Assembly (NCBI GenBank): GCA_034409055.1
Contig: DAOUMU010000467.1
Location: 1-47,647 of the forward strand
Origin: DAOUMU01 sp034409055
GTDB taxonomy: Bacteria > Chloroflexota > Anaerolineae > 4572-78 > J111
Direction of reading: 5' to 3'
DNA: 47,647 nucleotides
Shown here one piece after another: positions 7,849 through 14,745 of the stretch (position 1 is the first letter of the stretch; each line of letters starts with the position of its first letter). Made by a program: the position numbers and the translations under genes. The notes below the pieces were generated by a model, which saw only the letters and a program-made list of their open reading frames with translations, made no database searches and was not told where the DNA came from.

Positions 7849-7877
7849 AGTATACCATACCTGGTGGGGTTTGTGAA
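7849..7877 (-). promoter_or_regulatory. Promoter of the DGR target gene
   Basis: On the minus strand TTCACA (7872-7877) is followed after 17 bases by TATACT (7849-7854), each matching five of six consensus bases, and TGG immediately precedes the -10. The start codon is about 114 bases downstream. This is the best-matching sigma-70-type promoter seen in the window. Confidence 0.6.
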
Positions 7878-7936
7878 CAAAGAAACGTGTGTCAGGACCG
7901 GGTTTTTTTATGTTGGAGGCAAACAGCACGCTTGAA

Positions 7937-8183
7937 GATTATGTCAATATTATTGCTCTAAGCGGGCTTAGTCATCGTTTTGGCCATAGGCGCAGCATTG
8001 AAGTGCCGCGCTGCTAATACGAAACCTGTTAAAACAGGTTAGAGCGCAACATTTAGCACGTTTTAACGTGCTTTTCAGTATCAGCCGATGATTTATGAAC
8101 TTTAAGAAAATAATCGGGTAATAAACGAGCCAGCGGGAGCACGGGACTAAAGCCCCGTGCTGAAAGAGCAAAGCCCGAAGGGG
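7937..8183. repeat. Cluster of hairpin repeats upstream of the DGR target
   Basis: No gene is seen here. The start shares TTATGTCAATATTATTGCTC with 287-306. Palindromic AACCTGTTAAAACAGGTT and AGCACGTTTTAACGTGCT lie at about 8022-8075, and stems AGCACGGG/CCCCGTGCT and AGCCC/GGGCT at about 8136-8190. The segment 8096-8118 is an exact inverted copy of 3250-3272 near the RT end. Confidence 0.6.
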
Positions 8184-9239
8184 CTAAAAAGGTGCTTTTT
8201 TAGGGCGTTTTAACGTCCTTGGCCCTCTTAGCGCGATGGCCCTGCCCTGTGGGTTAGCCTCGCGGCTTTGATCCGCCTCAGCCATAAGCTGCTGGATCTC
8301 CAGCGGTACGCCCTTGCCCGGTTCACGCCTGAGCGAGATGGCCGTTTGGCTACACTTCGACACGCAAACGCCACAGCCCATACAGCGGTGGGGGTCTACC
8401 ACGGCCTGGTCGTCGTGCACCGCCAGCGCGCCAAACTGACAAAAGGTGGCGCACTCCCCGCAGCCTATGCATAGCCCCTCATCGACCTGGCTGACGTAGC
8501 CGGAGGAGGCCAGCATGGGAATGCCGTTGCGCCAGGCCTGCATGGCCCCGCAGCAGCAGGCGCAGCAATTGCAGATGGCGTAGAAGCGGTTCAGCATGGC
8601 GTCTTTGAAGAAGGCGTGGTGCACGTGTCCCCGTTCGTGCTCGGCTTGCAGGATGGCCTCGGCTTCATCAGGCGTGATCCAACGGGCCCGAGCTGGGTGG
8701 TGCTCGGCCACAAAACCGGCCAGGGGCTCGCCGACGATGAGACAAACGTCCAGCGGCCGGCAGGGGTGGGGGCGCGAAGAGCGGCAGGGACACTCCAGGA
8801 CCACGATGTGCTCGGGATTGTGCAGGACGATATCCCGGGCCCGGGCGTAGGGAATGACCTGCTCCAGGTTGGTCAGGCTGATCTCTTCCTTAACAGTAAC
8901 CAGCCGCCTGGCCGCCGCCAGGGGCATGACCTTACCGTGGTAAGTGTCGGCGAAAGTAATGCGACCAGGATCGTGCGGCGTAGCGGTCGGAGCGGACTCG
9001 GTTGAGGGATCGGCGGCCGTCCGGGACCGGAGCAGCTTCAGCAGGCCAGCCACCAGCGAGACCGGGTGCCGGACCAGGGGATGTTCCCCGATGGCCATAC
9101 CGATATAGAGATAAGGCCAACGGGCGTAGACGTAGCCGTGCAGCCAGTCAAAAAATGAATATCCCGGGGTACGCCGGGCCTCTTTGATGAAGGCTCGGGT
9201 CGAGGGCCGTAACAAGGGGGGCCAGAAGTTGAGTTTCAT
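8184..9239 (-). CDS. 4Fe-4S ferredoxin-domain protein
   Basis: A 351-residue iron-sulfur protein, probably an electron carrier or the Fe-S part of an oxidoreductase. The C-terminal half has two classic 4Fe-4S motifs, CIGCGECATFC and CMGCGVCVSKC, each with its distant fourth ligand. Upstream are further cysteine-rich motifs, CPCRSSRPHPCRPLDVC and CNCCACCC, which may bind another cluster. No membrane helix or signal peptide is obvious. AAGGAGG lies about 10 bases before the ATG. The last 25 or so codons run through the dispersed repeat at 8184-8261, so the C-terminal tail is probably repeat-derived rather than ancestral. No partner dehydrogenase is adjacent. Confidence 0.82.
   Translation of the reverse strand: MKLNFWPPLLRPSTRAFIKEARRTPGYSFFDWLHGYVYARWPYLYIGMAIGEHPLVRHPVSLVAGLLKLLRSRTAADPSTESAPTATPHDPGRITFADTYHGKVMPLAAARRLVTVKEEISLTNLEQVIPYARARDIVLHNPEHIVVLECPCRSSRPHPCRPLDVCLIVGEPLAGFVAEHHPARARWITPDEAEAILQAEHERGHVHHAFFKDAMLNRFYAICNCCACCCGAMQAWRNGIPMLASSGYVSQVDEGLCIGCGECATFCQFGALAVHDDQAVVDPHRCMGCGVCVSKCSQTAISLRREPGKGVPLEIQQLMAEADQSREANPQGRAIALRGPRTLKRPKKAPF
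8200..8259. repeat. Repeat block flanking the DGR, target-proximal copy
   Basis: It contains the 19-bp inverted partner (8200-8218) and the 23-bp direct partner (8237-8259) of the block at 2430-2516. It overlaps the 3' end of the ferredoxin gene and encodes its tail. Confidence 0.7.
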
Positions 9240-9346
9240 TCTGATCTATCCTCCTTATTTAAATGTCATACAGACCTTTGACACTACCGGAAATTCCAAG
9301 CATAATCATGATCGTTAATTTCATTCATTGCCAGGGAAAAAATATT

Positions 9347-9556
9347 ATGCATGAAGTTGAAACCGCCACAATTCAAACTGAAGTTCCCATTGGTCTGCTC
9401 ACCCAGGTGCAAAAGTTGGTGGAGGCAGGCTGGTTTCGTAGCCTGGACGAAGTAATATTAGATGCCTTACGTCGTTTCGTGGAGTCACATCAGGCAGAGT
9501 TGATGGAAGAATTTATCCGCCAGGACGTTGAATGGGGTCTACACGGGAATGAATAA
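9347..9556 (+). CDS. Ribbon-helix-helix-type antitoxin
   Basis: A 69-residue protein starting at the ATG at 9347; a longer frame opens at 9263 but its extra residues look non-native. An N-terminal beta-strand-like stretch (IQTEVPIGLL) is followed by helices including RSLDEVILDALRRFVE, the CopG/ParD-like ribbon-helix-helix pattern. It overlaps the downstream PIN-domain toxin by 8 bases, the usual translational coupling of type II toxin-antitoxin pairs. Such antitoxins bind and inhibit the toxin and repress their own operon. Confidence 0.7.
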   Translation: MHEVETATIQTEVPIGLLTQVQKLVEAGWFRSLDEVILDALRRFVESHQAELMEEFIRQDVEWGLHGNE

Positions 9557-10058
9557 GTCGGCCCTGGACGTTGTCTGTGATGCTGGACCCATCATCCATC
9601 TTGATGAGCTTGATAGCCTCTCTTTACTGACTGATTTTAACGAGGTACTGGTACCAGAACAGGTTTGGCAAGAGGTAGAGCAACACCGACCGAATGCCCT
9701 GACTAATCCTGATCTACCTTTCCAAAAAGTCCCTGTGGTTATCTCGTCGCAAACTGCATTTCAAACCCTGGTTCGAGCTCTGTCATTGGGACTTGGAGAG
9801 CAAGCTGCTCTATCCCTGATGCAAGATTATCCCCAAGCTATGTTTCTGACCGATGATGCCGCCGCGCGTCTAGCCGCAGTGACATTAGGTTACCAGGTTC
9901 ATGGCAGCATCGGTATTTTAATCCGCCCCATACGTCGCCAACAACGCACTCGGGACGAGGTACTTACTATTTTACACAATCTGCCGACTCAGTCCACATT
10001 GCACATTCGTCCAGGCCTACTCCAAGAAATTATTACCAAGCTCGAAAGCCGATCTTAA
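9549..10058 (+). CDS. PIN-domain (DUF3368-like) toxin
   Basis: A 169-residue PIN-like nuclease. The first acidic residue is in CDAGPIIHL (Asp11), an internal acidic helix is LGLGEQAALSL, and the later acidic pair is in FLTDDAAARLAA. This spacing matches DUF3368/VapC-like RNases that cleave RNA when free of antitoxin. The ATG at 9549 overlaps the antitoxin stop (ATGAATAA). An upstream in-frame ATG at 9528 is possible but would overlap more. The pair is probably one operon. Confidence 0.78.
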   Translation: MNKSALDVVCDAGPIIHLDELDSLSLLTDFNEVLVPEQVWQEVEQHRPNALTNPDLPFQKVPVVISSQTAFQTLVRALSLGLGEQAALSLMQDYPQAMFLTDDAAARLAAVTLGYQVHGSIGILIRPIRRQQRTRDEVLTILHNLPTQSTLHIRPGLLQEIITKLESRS

Positions 10059-10179
10059 CTCGATACTATAGGAAAATTCTTTTTTGCACTACGCAAGTTG
10101 CTAACTTGTCAACGGTGCTGGGGCAAGATAGCAACTTGCCTTACATAATTTGATATAAGAGGAATTTTCTTTTTCGTAG

Positions 10180-10361
10180 GTCCCGCATCCCCATGCGGGG
10201 GCCGGGCATAGGGATGCCCTCTCTACGAAAGAGCCTTGAACAAACCCCGCATCCCCATGCGGGGGCCGGGCATAGGGATGCCCTCTCTACGAAAGAGCCT
10301 TGAACAAACCCCGTATCCCCATGCGGGGGCCGGGCATAGGGATGCCCTCTCTACAAAAGAG
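10180..10361. repeat. Three tandem 64-bp hairpin repeats
   Basis: Three copies with a period of exactly 64 bp (equivalent bases at 10184, 10248 and 10312) each contain two stems: CCCGCATCCCCATGCGGG and GGGCATAGGGATGCCC, then CTCTCTACGAAAGAG. A lone related stem lies at 29228-29251. The last copy ends inside the 3' end of the TatD gene. The rest of 10059-10180 holds no gene. Confidence 0.8.
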
Positions 10362-11130
10362 ATAAATTAATGTATTGCTCCGGCAGCCAGGGGTCGTCTT
10401 GAATAAGCCGGCTAAAATTGGCCTGAACTGTTTGCCGGATCAGGTCAGGGGTGGTCTGCTTCAGATCGGCCACTACCTGGATGACCTTTTGAAGATGGTG
10501 CGGCATGCCCTGGATGCCGGTCAGCCATTCCCAGCCGCCCGGATTGTCGGTCTCTGTCAGTAGTTGGGACAGGGGCAGCTCCTGAGCCAGGGTCTGAATG
10601 TGGCTGGAGCGGCTGACTTCAACCCCGATGGTGAAACTGTACCCCCGGCTAATCATTTCCCGAAAGACGTCGAGTGGGCCTGAATACCAGTGGATAATCA
10701 CCCGTTCGAGGTGATAGCGGTCGAGTTCGGCCAGAATCTCTGCCTCGGCCCCTTTGGTGTGCACATTGACGATCTTGCCCTGGGCCCGGGCGGCGGCCAG
10801 GAAATGCGCAAGCAGTTTCCGCTGGGCCGGATAGCAGGCGGGGTCCTCCACCCAGTGAAAATCCAGGCCGATTTCGCCCAGCATGGGACTGTTGTCGATC
10901 AACGGGTCCAACTCGCTCAGGCGGTCGGCATAGGCCGGGGCATTCCAGGGATGGATGCCGAACGTCGGCAGCACCCAATCGCACCTGGTCGCAATCTCCA
11001 GGTTGCGTTGGTACGAGGGGATATCCATCGAGTTGCTGACGGTCAAGATGCGGTGTTGCTCGATTTCGGCCAGGACCGTTTCCAGATTCTCTTCATAGTG
11101 GTCCAGGTGGGCATGGGCATCGATGAGCAT
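10351..11130 (-). CDS. TatD-family metal-dependent hydrolase
   Basis: A 259-residue TatD-type amidohydrolase-fold protein, predicted metal-dependent nuclease or phosphoesterase in the cytoplasm. Visible metal ligands are DAHAHLDH near the N-terminus, Glu in GEIGLDF, His in NVHTKG, His in VIIHWYSG and Asp in TETDNPG. Length is normal for the family. GAGGAAACC precedes the ATG. The stop codon lies in the last 64-bp repeat, so the C-terminal residues after about LPEQYI could be repeat-derived. No neighbour suggests a specific pathway. Confidence 0.85.
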   Translation of the reverse strand: MLIDAHAHLDHYEENLETVLAEIEQHRILTVSNSMDIPSYQRNLEIATRCDWVLPTFGIHPWNAPAYADRLSELDPLIDNSPMLGEIGLDFHWVEDPACYPAQRKLLAHFLAAARAQGKIVNVHTKGAEAEILAELDRYHLERVIIHWYSGPLDVFREMISRGYSFTIGVEVSRSSHIQTLAQELPLSQLLTETDNPGGWEWLTGIQGMPHHLQKVIQVVADLKQTTPDLIRQTVQANFSRLIQDDPWLPEQYINLSLL

Positions 11131-11232
11131 GGTTTCCTCAATTTAGTTGGGTGTGTTTCATTTGGTTCACGGCGAGTGCAGATACGGCAGTACGAAATTG
11201 GTCGTAGTTCATCAGTTTTGATTAAAAAATGA

Positions 11233-11294
11233 CCTCCCACCCCGACTCTCGGAGCAAGCCGACCGGCCGGGACGGGAGGCGGGTATCTTTGGCC
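11233..11294. repeat. GC-rich hairpin repeat (copy 2)
   Basis: Second copy of the GCCGGGACGGGAG/GGTATCTTTGGCC unit found at 2029-2088, again with a complementary CCTCCCACCCCG stretch upstream. Confidence 0.45.
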
Positions 11295-11324
11295 ACTTAA
11301 GCCGAAACAGTATAGGAGGGAGGG

Positions 11325-11483
11325 GTGTAAGCCAGCCGGACAGCGGATACATAGCGGATTAGCGGATAGCTCAACCATCTATCCGCTAATCCGCTACCCC
11401 TCCGCTGCCCAACCCCCCCCAGACCCCCCAAATCAGAAGGCAGAATTCAGAAGTCAGAAGCCGGTATTTTAAATGGAGAAAGG
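11325..11483. repeat. Composite repeat: 18-bp-stem hairpin plus copy 2 of the DGR 3' flank
   Basis: Positions 11352-11396 form a perfect 18-bp stem (TAGCGGATTAGCGGATAG and its complement) with a short loop, related to 1731-1879. Immediately after, 11411-11483 is the 73-bp relative of the DGR target's 3' flank at 4482-4554. Confidence 0.7.
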
Positions 11484-11803
11484 GCTAATACACCTCGGCG
11501 AAAGTCTTATAGATTTTCACCACGGACACCGAGAACACTGAGTTTTAATTATTTTCTCTGTGTTCCGTGCCTCAGTGGTTCAAAATTAGTCTCAGTACAT
11601 CCAAATTTGCTCTAACTGGACCACAGTCCAGCGGCCAAAACGCGGACTGTGGTCCGCTCCGAGCTTGAAAATTGGATCTACTGAGTCTCTTTCTTGTACC
11701 AACACTCAATAGGGAGACTACCAAATCTTGAACCCCACGAACTTGAATTTCACGTTTCACGTTTTACGTTTCACGCTTTACACACCCTTGTTTTAAAGTA
11801 CTT
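11484..11803. repeat. Intergenic repeats and a 12-bp perfect hairpin
   Basis: No gene is seen. Positions 11518-11580 are a CACGGA...CTCTGTG repeat related to 31149-31211. GGACCACAGTCC (11618-11629) is exactly complementary to 11644-11655. Positions 11749-11777 are another CACGTTTCACG unit. Confidence 0.6.
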
Positions 11804-14563
11804 TTACTCCTGTCTGGTTAATCTCACCAACTTATCCAAGGCCGCTTTCATCTTTTCCAACTCGGCTCCGTAAGTGGCCCAATCGCCCTGTTGCAGCGCC
11901 TTTTGGGCGGCTTCGTAATGGTTGGAGGCGGTCAAGGCTAACTGACCAATGTCCTCGGTCGACAGTTCCTCCTCAGAAGCCGCCTGGCCGGTTGCGGTAG
12001 AAACCTCTGGGGTTGTTGTTTCCGCCGTTTCCTCCTCGCTGGCTGAGGTATCCGCTGCGGCGACGACAGGCTGTTTGCCCCCAAATAGGGCCAGCACTGC
12101 CTGGTCTAAGGTCTCCCTCATTACAATCTGCTCGCCGGAGGCCAGGATGACTCGCTTGAGTTCGGGAATCTGGCCACTTTCGGCCCGGAGATAAAGTGGC
12201 TCGACGTAAAGCAGCGAGTTGTCAATGGGGAGGACCAACAGATTCCCCCGGATGACTTCGGAGCCGCCCTGATCCCACAAAGTTATCTGCGAGGAAATCT
12301 CAGGGTCCTGGTCAATACGCCCTTCAATCTGGAGCGGTCCAAAAATCAATTCCTGCTTGGGAAAACGGTAGACCACCAGTTGGCCGTAATATGGGCCGTC
12401 GGAGCGGGCGGCCAGCCAGGCGATCAAATTGTCTTTGTTGTTGGGGGTAAAGGGTTGAATGAGGACAAACTCCGCTTCCGTTTCTCCGGGGAGTTGGAGA
12501 ATGATATAGTAAGGTTCCACCGGCTGCGTGTTGCCGGAGAAGTTTTCCAGGGGTATCTGCCACAGGTCCTCTTTATTGTAAAAAACATTCACATCACGCA
12601 TGTGGTAGGTTTGGTAAAGGCTGGCCTGAATGCGGAAAAGATCCTCGGGATAACGCAGGTGGGCTCGCAGCCAGTCCGGCATTTGACTGATAGGCGTGAA
12701 CAGGCGCGGGAAGATGGCAATATAGGCCTGGAGTAAAGGATCTTCCGGGTCGACGACGTAAAAGGTCAATGAGCCGTCGTAAGCATCGATCACCACCTTA
12801 ACGGAATTGCGAATATAGTTGATGCCGTTAATCGGTTCTGCGTAAGGAAACAGGTCTGAGGTGGTGTAAGCATCTTGTATCCAGTAGAGATGGCCGTCTT
12901 CGCCAATGACCAGGTAGGGGTCCTTATCATAACTCAGGAAAGGCGCGATTCGCTCCGCCCGCTGGCTAATGTTACGATACAGTAACACCCGGCTCTGGCT
13001 CGTAAAATCCTGGCTGAGCAGCATATTGGCATCGGCCAGACGCAAGGTAAAGGCTAGACGCTTGAAATAACTATCCAGGACCACCCCCCCGCTGCCCTGA
13101 TAACTGGCATAAACGTTTTCATCGCCGCTGGGATAGTTGAACTCTCGTTCCTTTGTCTGGACAAAGACATAATCGCTGGTGGATTCGCCGTAGTAAATCT
13201 CAGGTCGCTCAACCGGTAAATCAACGCTGGATTTAGGGGGGAGGTCTTTTACCCACAATTGGGGCAAGCCATCGCCGGTTACCTCGTTAACCGGGTTGAC
13301 GACGACCCCATAGCCGTGGGTGAATTGCAATTTTTGTGTGACCCAGGTTGGTGAGCGCAGTTGACTTTTATCCAACTCGCGCGCCGCCAGGGCCACCTGG
13401 CGTAGTTGGCCATCGACTATGTACCGGTCTAGATCAATGTCAAGAAAGCGATAGTACAGCCGAATCCCCTGAATCTGCTGGTAAGTTTGTTGCAAGGGGC
13501 GGTAGTCCCACAAACGCAAATTTTTCAGGATGGTTCCATTATTGGTCAGACTCTGGGCGGTGAGAGGTTCAATCTGAGAAAAATCTCTTTCCGTAATTTT
13601 ATCCAGACCGTAGGCCATATTGGTCAAACGAATGTTGTTTTGAATGTAGGGCGTTTCACGAGCCAACTCGTTGGGTTCCACGACGTAACGCTGAATGAGG
13701 CCGGGTATAAACCCGGTACCAATAATACCGGCCACAATCCAGACGAAAATAGCCAACAGACTGACGGCTGGACGGCGCAAAACGATGTTGAACAGTAAGA
13801 CGATGGCCACGGCAATGGCCACCACCATCATCGTCCACAGGGCCGGCATCGAAACGTTGATGTCGGTATAGCTGGCCCCAAAGGCCACCCCTCGCGGAGA
13901 GTACATCAAATCAAACAAATCTAACCAGTGATCCAGGGCAAAGGTAAGGAAGATAAGGGCGCCCAAAATAGAGAGATGAAGCTGGACGTGAGGTAAAATG
14001 ACCATCCGGCCTTCAGCCAGGTTGTTCTGCTGAGCCAGCACGTAAATGGCCACCGCGCCAATCAACGATAGAAACAGGGCGATCACCAACCAGGTTTGCA
14101 CAAAGTTATACAGCGGCAGACTGAAGATGTAAAAGCCTATGTCCTTATTAAAGATGGGGTCGACCAGGTTGAAGGGGTATTGGTTTAAATAGCGCAAAAA
14201 CAGTAGCCAGTTCGTGGAAGCGGCAGTCGCTATCAGCCAGGCCAAAAACAGGCCCACAATCCAAATAACCCAAGTCACAAATTTTTGGGCCACCAACGTT
14301 TCTTCGCTGAAAAAAAGGACGGTCCGGATTGACAACCAACGCGCGATGAAGGTATTAACCCAAAAAAGAATGGCAAAGGGGATGCCTACGGCCAGCCCAA
14401 CCCCTAATCTGGCCCAAAACCTGGTCAGAAAAATGGATTCAAGGTTGAGATGTTGAAACCAGAGATAATCGGTGTACAGGCCAACACCAAATCGAGACAC
14501 CAGGTAAATGATGCCCACAATGATAATAATCATCCAAAATCGCAAACGAGCTGCTCTGCTCAT
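11804..14563 (-). CDS. UPF0182 family large membrane protein
   Basis: A 919-residue member of UPF0182 (COG1615), a widespread family with no established function. The first 290 or so residues contain about seven membrane helices (for example FWMIIIIVGIIYLVS and LFLAWLIATAASTNWLL), followed by a large soluble domain and an acidic Ser/Thr/Glu-rich linker near the C-terminus. A final helical segment (about 870-919) ends the protein. Family-typical stretches include the TYIDINVSMPALW-like region and NGINYIRNSVKVVIDAYDG. Length is normal. It is divergent from the glycosyltransferase gene, sharing a 182-bp intergenic region. Confidence 0.9.
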   Translation of the reverse strand: MSRAARLRFWMIIIIVGIIYLVSRFGVGLYTDYLWFQHLNLESIFLTRFWARLGVGLAVGIPFAILFWVNTFIARWLSIRTVLFFSEETLVAQKFVTWVIWIVGLFLAWLIATAASTNWLLFLRYLNQYPFNLVDPIFNKDIGFYIFSLPLYNFVQTWLVIALFLSLIGAVAIYVLAQQNNLAEGRMVILPHVQLHLSILGALIFLTFALDHWLDLFDLMYSPRGVAFGASYTDINVSMPALWTMMVVAIAVAIVLLFNIVLRRPAVSLLAIFVWIVAGIIGTGFIPGLIQRYVVEPNELARETPYIQNNIRLTNMAYGLDKITERDFSQIEPLTAQSLTNNGTILKNLRLWDYRPLQQTYQQIQGIRLYYRFLDIDLDRYIVDGQLRQVALAARELDKSQLRSPTWVTQKLQFTHGYGVVVNPVNEVTGDGLPQLWVKDLPPKSSVDLPVERPEIYYGESTSDYVFVQTKEREFNYPSGDENVYASYQGSGGVVLDSYFKRLAFTLRLADANMLLSQDFTSQSRVLLYRNISQRAERIAPFLSYDKDPYLVIGEDGHLYWIQDAYTTSDLFPYAEPINGINYIRNSVKVVIDAYDGSLTFYVVDPEDPLLQAYIAIFPRLFTPISQMPDWLRAHLRYPEDLFRIQASLYQTYHMRDVNVFYNKEDLWQIPLENFSGNTQPVEPYYIILQLPGETEAEFVLIQPFTPNNKDNLIAWLAARSDGPYYGQLVVYRFPKQELIFGPLQIEGRIDQDPEISSQITLWDQGGSEVIRGNLLVLPIDNSLLYVEPLYLRAESGQIPELKRVILASGEQIVMRETLDQAVLALFGGKQPVVAAADTSASEEETAETTTPEVSTATGQAASEEELSTEDIGQLALTASNHYEAAQKALQQGDWATYGAELEKMKAALDKLVRLTRQE

Positions 14564-14623
14564 AACAAACTAACTCCAATATGTAATGACTATAGATTTC
14601 TTCACGGTTTTATTAGTTTTGGT

Positions 14624-14632
14624 AGTATACCA
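14624..14632 (-). promoter_or_regulatory. Extended -10 element for the UPF0182 gene
   Basis: On the minus strand it reads TGGTATACT, 61 bases upstream of the ATG. No good -35 is visible at 16-18 bases. Confidence 0.45.
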
Positions 14633-14699
14633 TGTTCTTAAGTAATCTGCCTATTGGCATCGTTCATTTAAATGTGACATCGTCGAAATAGTTGCATTT

Positions 14700-14728
14700 T
14701 TGGTCATCTTACCCAATCGGAGTATAAT
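14700..14728 (+). promoter_or_regulatory. Promoter for the membrane glycosyltransferase gene
   Basis: TTGGTC (14700-14705), a 17-base spacer and a perfect TATAAT (14723-14728). The first ATG is only 18 bases past the -10, which would give a very short leader or leaderless transcript, unless translation begins later. Confidence 0.5.
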
Positions 14729-14745
14729 CCGCCGTTGGATTTTAT

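Noticed and set aside
10180..10361. The 64-bp tandem repeat as a CRISPR array
   Set aside because: The whole 64-bp unit repeats, so there are no variable spacers.
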